DNA from: Pseudomonadota bacterium
GTDB taxonomy: Bacteria > Desulfobacterota > Binatia > Binatales > Binataceae
Length of the DNA stretch: 64,000 bases
NCBI GenBank assembly: GCA_021323675.1
Contig: JAJPKP010000027.1
Coordinates: 62,001-126,000, forward strand
Reading direction: 5' to 3'
Both the position numbers and the translations under genes were made by a program. This document shows, in pieces, positions 49,901-58,472 of this stretch; the stretch's first letter is position 1, and each line of letters begins with the position of its first letter. Under the pieces are notes generated by a model. It did not search any database and was not told where the DNA came from. It saw only the letters and a program-made list of their open reading frames with translations.

Positions 49901-51867
49901 GAGCGAATGCGGAAATCGAGCTCTATCAGTCCGACGGCGGCGGCCACGGCTATCTGCTGCAGGTCGGCGCCGTTAGCGGCCGCAGCGCGGCGGTCGTCAG
50001 ATGGAATGGGTCGGCCTACACCGACCTGGTGGTCGCCTCCGGTGCCTACCCCGCGGCCACGCCCTTCAACATAATCTTCAAGCGTCACGCCACCGGCCAC
50101 TTCGAGATTTACGTGAACGGCGCGCTGGCGGCGAGCTTCCAGGATACGACCTACGGCGCGGCAGGCCCGCTGTATCTGATGTACTCAACCGCCGTCTGTT
50201 ACCTGAGCAACCTGGTGGTGCGCGGCGGGCACGCCGACACGCCGAAGGCATACAAGGACGCGAACAAGCGCGGGCTCATCGACTTCACCCAGAGCGGCCA
50301 CGTCGGCAAGCACCTCGGCAACATCCCCGACGATCCGGCGAGCAGCCGGTACGGCGTTTCGGCGATCGACGGCAATCGCAAGGCGCTGATCGATTTCACG
50401 CAAAGCGGACATGCCGGCAAGCATCTGGGCAATCTCCCCGACGATACGACTTCATCCTCGGGCCGGCGCAAGGCGCACGTCGTGGATGTGCTTGCGAACC
50501 GGCCCGCAGCCGGAAACGCGGGCGCTCTCTTCCACGCCACTGACGTAGGCGCGAACGGAACGACCTATCGCGACACCGGCACGGCCTGGAAGAAGGTCGG
50601 GGTAGGGCATCTCGACGACCTCGACGAGGGCACGGCTTACAAGCGCATCCCCGCGGCCGTGGTCGATAGCAACCAGATTCCCGTCAAGCAGCAGGCGCAT
50701 CTCTGGAGCGGACTTACCAACGACCCCGCCAACCCAAGGCGCATGTACCCGGTGCAGCGCACTGCCAATCCCGTCACCGGCACTCAGACCAACTCTTCCT
50801 ACCAGGGCGACGTGGAAATCGCGATGCAGGTCGAGCTTGCGCCGGGCGGATCGATCGAGATGTTCTATCCCGACCCTGCCGGCAACGGCTATCTGTTCCA
50901 GGTCAGCACTACCAGCGTTTACGGCATCTGGAAGTTCGCCGCGTCAACCGCGACCTGGACCAACGTCTCCACCACCCTCGAAAACTTCCCCGCCAACACT
51001 CCGATGGGCGTGATGTTCAAGTATCACAAGACCGGCGATCTCGAGGTGTGGGTGAACGGCATCGCCTATCAGACCGCGCGCGATACCACCTATACTCCGG
51101 GTGGACGGCTCGCCCTCGACTGGTTCGGGGCGCAGTCCTGGGTAAGCGACCTCAACCTGCGCCATGGTCACACCGACTCCCCCGCGCGCATCAAGGATCC
51201 CGGCAAGCGCGACCTCATCGACTTCTCGCAGTCCGGGCATCTCGGCAAGAACCTCGACAACATTCCCGACGGCACGAACTTCGTATCGATTCCGGCGATC
51301 AACATCTCCGGCACCGGCGCCAACAAGAAACTCAAGAAGAGCGGCATCGCCGCCAAAGAACTCGACAACTCCGTTCTAGCCGTCGGCGCGGTCACGACTT
51401 CTGGGGCCAACAGCGCAGCCGGCACCGTTGGCAACCCGCTCGCGAATATCACCGGATGGCCGGTGAACTCCTATTCAGCTTGGACTTCGCTCGTTTCGGT
51501 GCCCCTGAACATTCAGAACGTTGGCGATCTTGTCGAAACCACCTGTGTCATCAGCGCAGAACTGAACAGCTACAACAAGGGCAACGACGATGTAGAGGTT
51601 CGGGTGATCGATGACCTCGGCAATGTCATCTGCACGCCTCAACTAGCGATCGGAGACTTCACGCGCGTGCAAGGTCAAACCGATCCGACAACCTATGGAG
51701 GTGCTGGCCTTCAACTTGACGTTCTTGCGGGCATCGATTTCGGGACAGCCGCCGCGAGCGGAAGCCGCACGCTGACGCTCCAAATACGCGCATATCAGGT
51801 ATCGACGATTCATTTCACCCTCGTCGTACACTACGCCCGTCTCGCGGCTAAGGATTTTGGCGCGTGA
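46918..51867 (+). CDS. Tail tip/fibre protein (GTA gp15-like N-terminus; Fn3 and duplicated LamG-like C-terminus)
   Basis: N-term IPIVYGRARIPGIFIWTGDF...DANPRDVINDILVNSRYGLGL...QKTMAEWMKLLLDCVHADAVWSNGQLKIVPYGD; two Fn3-like segments; two ~300-aa repeats. Confidence 0.88.
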   Translation: MSFFANQSVAGTRPSIHHFRVNSSQYGSIIPIVYGRARIPGIFIWTGDFTATKSQGPGKGLGGTGGSFYNYSVSVEIALSQGAITSLGRSWHMGNGGLKRHTAAQTNSNWTLFPGAFGQAPWSYMTTRHPGQDLGYSGIAYLARSAWNLGTSGSPPQITFEVFGLAPYGSGVSDANPRDVINDILVNSRYGLGLDPSCVADLSDFSNYCIASSFFISPVFDQQKTMAEWMKLLLDCVHADAVWSNGQLKIVPYGDRPVAGNGTTWIPSVGPVYALNDDDFIAEKNSAPVTVSVTTPADRANVVNVEYVNAANDYNIETAEAKDEADIQRLGQRRDSPRQFHPITSALMARSVAQLKLQRSLYVANQCEVRVPQRYILAEPMDVVALTDEYLGLDAYPARIVEIEEEADDAGQLIGDSLLITLEDLGANSTPGYPTQPPGPWGAVDQNTAPNPINVNPIIFEPPAKALGNHGIAAHLKGSLELWVAASPQDADADWGGCNVYLSADNNTYSLIGRIRNAAAMGMLAAPLPSHPDPDTADTLQVDLSESGGSLTAASHALADAGMNLAYVDGELICFAGVAAGAGPNQFNLGYLRRGRYGTTIRSHAAGSSFAFLGAIHSLDPSILRIPLSNAHIGQTLYLKFASVNTEIDSEQDLAACAAYSVTIAGTAHQNRIPHRHVKKYRAATFYTAGAYVKPNLPNGFFYQAQNSGTSGGAEPAWPLGVDESVTDSGGIMWTAIEASPEIDDGSIPTSGLDNTPMPDVTGLTYAITKKGDIKLSWSFATPRPSNFSHFEIRQGASWAAGTFVDTTKRNQLLISDPAPGTETYWVGAINVALVADAVPQSVSVTMPSLPPVTGLTATVTKKQDVQLRWTKPSPFPVHFRAYEIRTDTNPGNAVNLVDHTKKTSYLITDPVGGATYYVYVLDSAGNYSAGVSVTATAGAPYKKSWLQLWSGLTADPSDNNRYQPGQRTGAPVTGTATISSYGGDWEVSLQVELGANAEIELYQSDGGGHGYLLQVGAVSGRSAAVVRWNGSAYTDLVVASGAYPAATPFNIIFKRHATGHFEIYVNGALAASFQDTTYGAAGPLYLMYSTAVCYLSNLVVRGGHADTPKAYKDANKRGLIDFTQSGHVGKHLGNIPDDPASSRYGVSAIDGNRKALIDFTQSGHAGKHLGNLPDDTTSSSGRRKAHVVDVLANRPAAGNAGALFHATDVGANGTTYRDTGTAWKKVGVGHLDDLDEGTAYKRIPAAVVDSNQIPVKQQAHLWSGLTNDPANPRRMYPVQRTANPVTGTQTNSSYQGDVEIAMQVELAPGGSIEMFYPDPAGNGYLFQVSTTSVYGIWKFAASTATWTNVSTTLENFPANTPMGVMFKYHKTGDLEVWVNGIAYQTARDTTYTPGGRLALDWFGAQSWVSDLNLRHGHTDSPARIKDPGKRDLIDFSQSGHLGKNLDNIPDGTNFVSIPAINISGTGANKKLKKSGIAAKELDNSVLAVGAVTTSGANSAAGTVGNPLANITGWPVNSYSAWTSLVSVPLNIQNVGDLVETTCVISAELNSYNKGNDDVEVRVIDDLGNVICTPQLAIGDFTRVQGQTDPTTYGGAGLQLDVLAGIDFGTAAASGSRTLTLQIRAYQVSTIHFTLVVHYARLAAKDFGA
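49762..51276 (+). repeat. Tandem duplicated LamG-like block within the tail tip gene
   Basis: LWSGLTADPSDNNRYQPGQRTGAPVTGTATISSYGGDWEVSLQVELG vs LWSGLTNDPANPRRMYPVQRTANPVTGTQTNSSYQGDVEIAMQVELA; starts at 49762 and 50701. Confidence 0.85.
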
Positions 51868-51869
51868 GG

Positions 51870-52550
51870 TCACTGCGCATGAGCAAGCGGCAGGAAAGAA
51901 GCATTTACGCAAGTCGTTTCCGTGTTTGTTCCTGGTGTCTGCCCAGACTCGGCCGTGACCGTCACGAAAAAGACAGCCGTCTGAGTCGGCTGGAGACCCT
52001 GAAAATCCTGAATAAAGGGAATTGCGACCTCGTTGACGTTGGTCGTGTCGATATTGCCGACCACTACGGGCGTGAGCGACGCGGTGCAGGATGCGAAATC
52101 GACGCAACTATTCGAAGCGACTCCGATGTACCCTTGGATGTGGGCAGTGTGCGGATCGTTCAGAATTTGACCGGCGAGGGCATCCTTGAGCACGACGCTT
52201 CCCTGCGTTGTCGCTTCCCACGTCGAGGTAGTTCCCCCAGGGGCGCTCATTGTCCCTTGCGCAACCACGGTCTCCACTCCCTGCGGGAGCGACTGCGTCG
52301 GACAGCCGAGATTTGGGATGCTCTGGGTAAGATCGGATGGCGAAGACGCATCCGCGGACAGTGCCGCGCGCTTGCCCTGGCTCGCCGGGCTCCCCGAAGC
52401 GACTACGCCCGGCGTGATCGTCCAAATCTTCTTCTGCGCCTTGAGCAGCTTCGGATGCTTCGCCGGTTGTACCGCCGAACTTTGCTGCGCGAAAACGGAA
52501 CCCGCGCACAGGCCGATAGCCAGAGCCGCACACACTACTCGCCTGAACAT
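51870..52550 (-). CDS. Secreted protein of unknown function
   Basis: Signal peptide MFRRVVCAALAIGLCAGSVFAQQ; convergent with tail tip gene (2 nt between stops). Confidence 0.7.
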   Translation of the reverse strand: MFRRVVCAALAIGLCAGSVFAQQSSAVQPAKHPKLLKAQKKIWTITPGVVASGSPASQGKRAALSADASSPSDLTQSIPNLGCPTQSLPQGVETVVAQGTMSAPGGTTSTWEATTQGSVVLKDALAGQILNDPHTAHIQGYIGVASNSCVDFASCTASLTPVVVGNIDTTNVNEVAIPFIQDFQGLQPTQTAVFFVTVTAESGQTPGTNTETTCVNASFLPLAHAQ

Positions 52551-52772
52551 CGTGAATCCCTCCCTTTGATGGTCAACCACGGCGGACAGTCTCTTGACGT
52601 CGCAACCATCAGTCAACTATTCGACGCGCGATTTCCGCCAATTGTTCACACCATCTTTGACCTCGATCTATCTGCGGCGTCGTCCCCCTGACACGACGCC
52701 GACTTTTGCCGCCCAGCGATGGCTTAAGCGCGTGATATCCCTTCGCAAGGTGCTGAGCGATAATGGGCAGTT

Positions 52773-53465
52773 ATGCGCACCCTTTGCGCAGTTCTGCTCA
52801 TTGTCTGCTTTTTCAGTCCCGTCTGGGCATATTCCATCAGCGGACGCGTCGTCGGCGTCACCGACGGCGATACGCTGACCGTGCTCTCCCCCGCCAATCA
52901 GCAGTATCTCGTCCGCCTCGAGGGCATCGATGCGCCCGAGAGCTCGCAGGCTTTCGGGCAGCGTTCAAAGCAGAACCTTTCGCGGCTGGTGTTCGGAAAA
53001 CAGGTAAATCTGGATTGCGAAAACAAAGAAAGCTACGGCCGGCTCATATGCAAGGTGATGCTGCCGGATGGCGAAGACGTATGTCTCGATCAGGTACGGG
53101 ACGGGATGGCTTGGCACTATAAGCAGTACCAATCAGAAGAAGCGCCGGCGGATCGGGCAGCTTACGCCGCCGCGGAAGATGCCGCCCGCCATGCGCATCT
53201 GGGGCTCTGGAGCGATGCGCATCCGGTGATGCCGCAAGATTATCGGCATGGCACGCACAGCAGGCTTTGCTTCGATTCTTCCGACCATCGGGTGGATTGT
53301 GGCGAGCCGTACCAGGGACCCGTCCGAGGCAATCGCCGCTCGCTCCTGTACGATCGGCCGGACTGTCCAAACTACGATGACATCTCGCCGGCCAATCGCG
53401 TGGAGTTCCCGAGCGTGCAGGCAGCCGAGGCTGCCGGGTATAAGGCAGCGCACAACTGCCCGTAG
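52773..53465 (+). CDS. Secreted staphylococcal-nuclease-like (SNase/TNase) protein with C-terminal Cys-containing Ada-like motif
   Basis: Signal peptide; GVTDGDTLTVL...VRLEGIDAPESSQAFGQRSK...SYGRLICKV; C-term LYDRPDCPNYDDISPANRVEFPSVQAAEAAGYKAAHNCP. Confidence 0.87.
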   Translation: MRTLCAVLLIVCFFSPVWAYSISGRVVGVTDGDTLTVLSPANQQYLVRLEGIDAPESSQAFGQRSKQNLSRLVFGKQVNLDCENKESYGRLICKVMLPDGEDVCLDQVRDGMAWHYKQYQSEEAPADRAAYAAAEDAARHAHLGLWSDAHPVMPQDYRHGTHSRLCFDSSDHRVDCGEPYQGPVRGNRRSLLYDRPDCPNYDDISPANRVEFPSVQAAEAAGYKAAHNCP

Positions 53466-53560
53466 CCTTGAAGAGATCAGGCAAGTGCAGCCGTTTCCCG
53501 ATCGCATCGCCCGGCAGGCAAGGTGGCGGCGCATTCGGCCGGCCAGCCCGCGCGCTTTTC

Positions 53561-54742
53561 TCAGTTCGTCAGGACGATGCCGAAGGGAGCGCTTCCGCCG
53601 GATGGCGGGTTCTTCTCGGTCGATACCGTGCCGATCTGGCAGACGGGCGTGATTGTCGAGGGGCAGGCTACGTTGAGCTGGAAAATCCCGACGCTGCTGC
53701 TTCCTTGATTGGCCGTATAGGCGAAGGCGTTCTGGGGATCCACCACCAATCCGGTGGGGGCGCTGACGCTGCCCGACGCGATTGGAGAATTCAGGACACC
53801 CGAGTTCAGAATCTGAAACGCCCACGTATTGTTGGCGTTCTGATTCGCGGTCAGCACGTAGGTTGCCGACGAGAGCGATGCGATCGCCATACCTACCGGA
53901 ACGTTGGTCGTGAAGCCGGTCGGATAGAATGCGCCGAAAGACGGATTCACCGACGTGATATTGAACAGCGACACTACACCGTTGGTGAGATCATCAACGT
54001 AAAGAAACGAACCCGTCGGGTCGATTACCATCAGCCCCGGTGATCCATTCGAAGTTCCCAGGCTTGGCACTGCCGATCCGTTCTGCGCGAGCATGCCGGT
54101 CGAGGAAATTGTGAACGTATAAATTGTCCCGGCCTGGTTGTCCGATACGTACAGGATCGTGCCCGCGGAATTGATTGTCATCCCGAACGGGCCGTTGAGC
54201 CCCGTGATGGTCTGAAGGGACGTCAGCGTTCCATTCGAGTTGATCGACCATCCGCTGATCGTCCCATTGCCGAAGTTTGTCGCCCATAAGAAGTTGCCGT
54301 TGGGACTGATCGCGATTTGCTCCGGGCCGCTGCCCGATCCGTCGCTTACTGAACCCGAACCGATTGGAGTGAGCACGGCGCCCGATCCGATCGAATATTC
54401 GAGAATCGTGCCGTCCTTGAAGTTGGTGGCGTATAGGTAGCTGTTGTTCGGCGTTATCGCCAGCCCCTTCGGACCCTGCTTCGATCCCGCAGCCACCGTG
54501 CCCACCAGCTTCAGGTTGCCGGTATTCGTGTTGCGCGTGAACTCCGAAATCTTCGCGTCGTTGAAATTGGTGACGAAGGCCATCGTGCCGGGGCTGGCTG
54601 TGGCCGTTGAAGATGACGTATTGGTCGGCGTCACAGTCGGATAGATGGACTTTCCGCAGGATAATACGCCGATAGTCCCGACAAGCAGCAGCAGAGGCGG
54701 AAGAAATGCGAAAATCTTAAGGACGGGCGAAAGCTTTGACAC
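53561..54742 (-). CDS. Beta-propeller (lactonase/YncE-like) lipoprotein
   Basis: Lipobox-like GVLSCG; repeated ITPNNSYLYATNF, ISPNGNFLWATNF, VDPQNAFAYTANQ blades. Confidence 0.82.
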   Translation of the reverse strand: MSKLSPVLKIFAFLPPLLLLVGTIGVLSCGKSIYPTVTPTNTSSSTATASPGTMAFVTNFNDAKISEFTRNTNTGNLKLVGTVAAGSKQGPKGLAITPNNSYLYATNFKDGTILEYSIGSGAVLTPIGSGSVSDGSGSGPEQIAISPNGNFLWATNFGNGTISGWSINSNGTLTSLQTITGLNGPFGMTINSAGTILYVSDNQAGTIYTFTISSTGMLAQNGSAVPSLGTSNGSPGLMVIDPTGSFLYVDDLTNGVVSLFNITSVNPSFGAFYPTGFTTNVPVGMAIASLSSATYVLTANQNANNTWAFQILNSGVLNSPIASGSVSAPTGLVVDPQNAFAYTANQGSSSVGIFQLNVACPSTITPVCQIGTVSTEKNPPSGGSAPFGIVLTN

Positions 54743-55008
54743 CGACGTCTCCTTCGACAGGCGCGAGGCCCTGCGCAGTGTATATAAAGCCCCAATTGCA
54801 CGCCAAGGGCCTCAATTGAGAGAACAGACGCGAAAAGCATCGATTTGTTTCATTTGGGACAAAGATTGAGAATTTTATGCGAAGCGCTCACCCGGCGGCA
54901 CGCGCCCGTCCCGATCAAGCGATAGATGATGGCTGGCGACCAATGTATAAGGGCTTTGCGACAGAGCGCATGGCTCAGACTACCGGCATATCCAGGAGGT
55001 GAGACGCG

Positions 55009-55989
55009 ATGGCGACGACGATCAACTTCAAGAAGCTTCCCAAATTCAAGCAACTGCCGATCAAGAAGGGCGCCCCGCCCGAGTCGTCGTGGGGCGTATT
55101 TGGCAAGGACGATGAACTCGGATGTCTCAATCTGCTGACGCCCAGAGGCATCGTCGAAGCTGCCAAACTGGTGCGCAAGGGGAAAGTGTTTCGGCTTGAC
55201 ACTCCGATCAACTATGCGAAGCCGCCGCTGTTCAACCGCAATCCGGCCCGGCACACGATTCTCAGCTTCGAGCAATACGGACTGCTCGGCCACGACGACT
55301 CGATCGACAACTACAACACGCAGGAGGGCAGCCAGTGGGACGGCCTCGGCCACGTGGGCCACGTCCGCCATCACGCGTACTACAACGGCGTGACGGACGA
55401 TCAGATCCAGGATGGTCCCGGTGGCAAGCTCAGCATCCATAAATGGGCGAACAAGTTCGTGGGACGCGGAGTATTGATCGACGTCTGCAGATATCTGGAA
55501 AAAAAGAAGCGGCCGCTCGATCCTTTCGCCGCGTCCGTTTACTCGCTCAAGGACATCCAGGATGCGCTCAAGGCGCAGGGTACGAAGGTAAAGGCCGGAT
55601 CGATTCTGCTGGTCCGGACCGGGTGGCTTGGCGCGTACCTGAAGGCTTCCGACGAACAGAAGAAGGCGATGGCGCCGCTCGAGGCGCTCCAGTCCTGCGG
55701 TATCGAGTCGTCGAGCGCGATGGTGGAGTGGCTGTGGGACAATCGTTTTGCCGCGATCGGAACCGACTGTCCCGCGGTCGAGGCGTGGCCCTGGGACTTC
55801 CGCGACGAAGGCGCGCTGCATTACCGGACGCTGTCGCTGCTGGGGCTGCCGCTCGGCGAGCAGTTCGTGCTGGATGATCTCGCGGCGGACTGCGCGGCCG
55901 ACAAGCATTACGAATTCATGCTGGTTTCGGTGCCGATGAATCTCGAGGGCGGAATCGCAAGTCCGCCCAACGCGGTCGCGATCAAGTAG
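55009..55989 (+). CDS. Cyclase-family (kynurenine formamidase-like) hydrolase
   Basis: FRLDTPINYA...EGSQWDGLGHVGHVRHHAYYNG...GTDCPAVEAWPWDF. Confidence 0.85.
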   Translation: MATTINFKKLPKFKQLPIKKGAPPESSWGVFGKDDELGCLNLLTPRGIVEAAKLVRKGKVFRLDTPINYAKPPLFNRNPARHTILSFEQYGLLGHDDSIDNYNTQEGSQWDGLGHVGHVRHHAYYNGVTDDQIQDGPGGKLSIHKWANKFVGRGVLIDVCRYLEKKKRPLDPFAASVYSLKDIQDALKAQGTKVKAGSILLVRTGWLGAYLKASDEQKKAMAPLEALQSCGIESSSAMVEWLWDNRFAAIGTDCPAVEAWPWDFRDEGALHYRTLSLLGLPLGEQFVLDDLAADCAADKHYEFMLVSVPMNLEGGIASPPNAVAIK

Positions 55990-56132
55990 CCGCGAAAGGG
56001 TCGGGCCGGTCATCGGGGGAGGGAGGAAGCCCGCGGCGCGGGCGCCCCAGCCTGTTCAACCGCCTGCGCGCGCAGTAGAATCCACGCGCCATCCGGCGCC
56101 GTATAGGATGTGCGGACGGCATGCTCGTTTAG

Positions 56133-57635
56133 ATGATTGACGCGACCCCGCTTCAGCACGTTCTTGGCATTCATACCGTAACAATCGAGTTGCGCGTCGT
56201 CGTGCAGGGGCTGCTGCTCGTCCTGGCGCTGGCGGTGGCGTTCGCAATCAGGCGGCGGCGGCTCGCGCTCAGCTCGACGACTTTCGCCCTGATTGCATCG
56301 GGGCTGCTGCTGGATCTCGTTTCGATCGGGATGCCGCAGGCTGATGCGGCGGCGGCGCGGAAGGTCGCGGCCGCGGCGGTCGTGCTGTTCCTGTTCGGGG
56401 TGATCCGGCTTGCGCTCGAGGCGATCGATGCGCTCACGCGGCGCGGACGCGCCCATTTTTCCACCATCTTCAAAGATCTCCTGATGTTCTCGCTGTGGGG
56501 CATCGTGGTCGGCACGGTGCTCTACACCGATTTCGGCGTTCAGCCTTTGTCGATTCTGACCACGACGACGGTGGTCGCCGCGGTGGTAGGTCTCGCGCTG
56601 CAGGAGACCTTGAGCAACATCTTCACGGGCCTGATGCTGCAATTGAGCAAGCCTTTCGAGCCGGGCGACTGGGTGCGCTCGGGACAATTCGTCGGGCGCG
56701 TGAAAGGGATCGGGTGGCGGTCGACGACGCTGGTGACGCGTGCTAACGAACGGCTCGACGTTCCCAACACGACCATCGGCAAGGATGTGATGGTGAATTA
56801 CGGCGACGGCGAGGTCGCCGACGAGGTTTCGGTCGGCATCAGCTACGATGTGCCTCCCAACCGCGCGCGCGAGGTGATCGTTCGGGCGCTGCACGATGTT
56901 CCGCATGTGCAGCAGCAGCCTCCTCCGGTCGTGATGCCGTGGGAATACGGCGATTCCGCCATCCGCTATCGCGTCAAGTACTGGATTTCCGATTTTACGC
57001 TGGCGGAAGAGATCCACGCGGACGTGGTTTCGAATCTCTGGTACGCCCTTCGCCGCCATCGGATGGAGATACCGTTCCCGATTCGCACTCTGCGCCGCGC
57101 GCCGTCGGTTCATCCTCCGGAAGCGGACTACCAGAAGGAGATGCTCCAGCAGTTGCGCAAGGTCGATTTCCTGCGCGAGCTTGATGAGAATTCGCTCCGG
57201 ATGCTGTTGCCGTCGGTCGAGGAGCGCGAGTTCGGCTCGGGTGAAACCCTGATGCGGCAGGGCGAGGCGGGAGAGACGATGTACATAATCCGCCGGGGCG
57301 TGGTCGAAGTTCTGGCGCATGGAGAAGACGGCTCCGATCGGCATATCGCCACCCTGGGCAGCCCGCACGTGATCGGCGAAGGGGCGCTGCTGACCGGCGA
57401 GGCGCGCAACGCCACGGTCCGCGCCAAGACCGACGTCGAGGTTATCGAGGTGAGCCGCGAAAGCTTTACTCATCTCTTCAAGCACAATCCGAACACCGCG
57501 AATGCGATCAGCGAGATAGTCGCCACGCGGCTGAGCGAACGGATGGCGGCGCTGGCGCGCGGGTCCGAGGGCGACGGCCGCAGCGGCCGCAGCCGCTGGC
57601 TGCTCAGCAAGATGCGCGAGATCTTCGACTTCTAG
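56133..57635 (+). CDS. MscS-type channel with C-terminal cyclic-nucleotide-binding domain
   Basis: VVAAVVGLALQETLSNIFTGLMLQLSKPFEPGDWV; C-term REFGSGETLMRQGEAGETMYIIRRGVVEVL...VIGEGALLTGEARNATVRAKTDVEVIEV. Confidence 0.9.
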   Translation: MIDATPLQHVLGIHTVTIELRVVVQGLLLVLALAVAFAIRRRRLALSSTTFALIASGLLLDLVSIGMPQADAAAARKVAAAAVVLFLFGVIRLALEAIDALTRRGRAHFSTIFKDLLMFSLWGIVVGTVLYTDFGVQPLSILTTTTVVAAVVGLALQETLSNIFTGLMLQLSKPFEPGDWVRSGQFVGRVKGIGWRSTTLVTRANERLDVPNTTIGKDVMVNYGDGEVADEVSVGISYDVPPNRAREVIVRALHDVPHVQQQPPPVVMPWEYGDSAIRYRVKYWISDFTLAEEIHADVVSNLWYALRRHRMEIPFPIRTLRRAPSVHPPEADYQKEMLQQLRKVDFLRELDENSLRMLLPSVEEREFGSGETLMRQGEAGETMYIIRRGVVEVLAHGEDGSDRHIATLGSPHVIGEGALLTGEARNATVRAKTDVEVIEVSRESFTHLFKHNPNTANAISEIVATRLSERMAALARGSEGDGRSGRSRWLLSKMREIFDF

Positions 57636-57788
57636 CCTTCCGCCCGCGCCCTCCCGAAAACGCCTTTCCCACTGAAACTCCGCGATCGCGGATCGCCCGC
57701 GCGGGTATTGACTACCTGTGAATGGCGAGTGGAAGCGCGTTTGCCAGCAAAATCGCGCGGGCCGACAATCGCGGCGCTGGTGCTCGCG

Positions 57789-58055
57789 ATGGAATTTGAC
57801 AGGCAGGAACCGTGGTGGTCGGAGATGCTCAAGCGGCACGGCATCCCCGCCCTGTTCGCCGTCATTCTGCTGCTGGCGATCCTGGGCCTGGTCCCCTCGG
57901 ACATCAAAACCACAAGACAACTGGTCGAGCGGCACGCCGGCCGCGACCAGGAAGAACTCGTGCTGCTCCGGCTCATCTGCCAGCACACCTCGCGAGATCG
58001 GGCGGAGATGGACGCATGCACGCAGGCGCTGCGCCACGACCCGGCGGACGAATAA
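57789..58055 (+). CDS. Holin-like small membrane protein
   Basis: One strong TM segment (IPALFAVILLLAILGLV); immediately upstream of endolysin. Confidence 0.55.
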   Translation: MEFDRQEPWWSEMLKRHGIPALFAVILLLAILGLVPSDIKTTRQLVERHAGRDQEELVLLRLICQHTSRDRAEMDACTQALRHDPADE

Positions 58056-58058
58056 ACG

Positions 58059-58472
58059 ATGGATGTTTACGAGCTAATCAAGCGGCACGAAGGACTGCGG
58101 CTCAAGCCGTACCCGGACAGCCTGGGCCATCTGACGATCGGTTACGGCCGGGCGCTCAATATCGCGGGAATTTCGAAGGACGAAGCGGAGGCGATGCTGC
58201 GCAACGACGTCGCCAGCGTCGAGACCCGGCTCAGGGGGCTGCCGTGGTTCCAGAATCTCGATGAGGTGCGGCGGGCGGCGCTGATCGATATGGCCTTCAA
58301 CCTCGGCTGGGGCAAGTTGCTGGGCTTCACGCGCTTCCTGTCCGCGATTGGGCACGGAGACTTCGAAACCGCGGCCCGCGAGATGCTCGCGTCCGAATGG
58401 GCCGATCAGGTCGGTGTCCGCGCGCGAGAGCTGGCCCGGATGGTCCTTGCCGGAGTGTGGCCATCGCCATGA
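58059..58472 (+). CDS. GH24 endolysin (T4-type lysozyme)
   Basis: ELIKRHEGLRLKPYPDSLGHLTIGYGR: catalytic E/D/T triad; ALIDMAFNLGWGKLLGFTRFLSAI. Confidence 0.93.
   Translation: MDVYELIKRHEGLRLKPYPDSLGHLTIGYGRALNIAGISKDEAEAMLRNDVASVETRLRGLPWFQNLDEVRRAALIDMAFNLGWGKLLGFTRFLSAIGHGDFETAAREMLASEWADQVGVRARELARMVLAGVWPSP

Noticed and set aside
46918-51867. Diversity-generating retroelement targeting the tail tip
   Set aside because: Repeats in the tip gene suggested variability, but no reverse transcriptase ORF or template-repeat pair was seen in the window.
56010-58037. 675-aa minus-strand ORF antisense to the MscS channel
   Set aside because: Arg/Gln/His-rich antisense frame; MscS/cNMP domains on the plus strand are clear.
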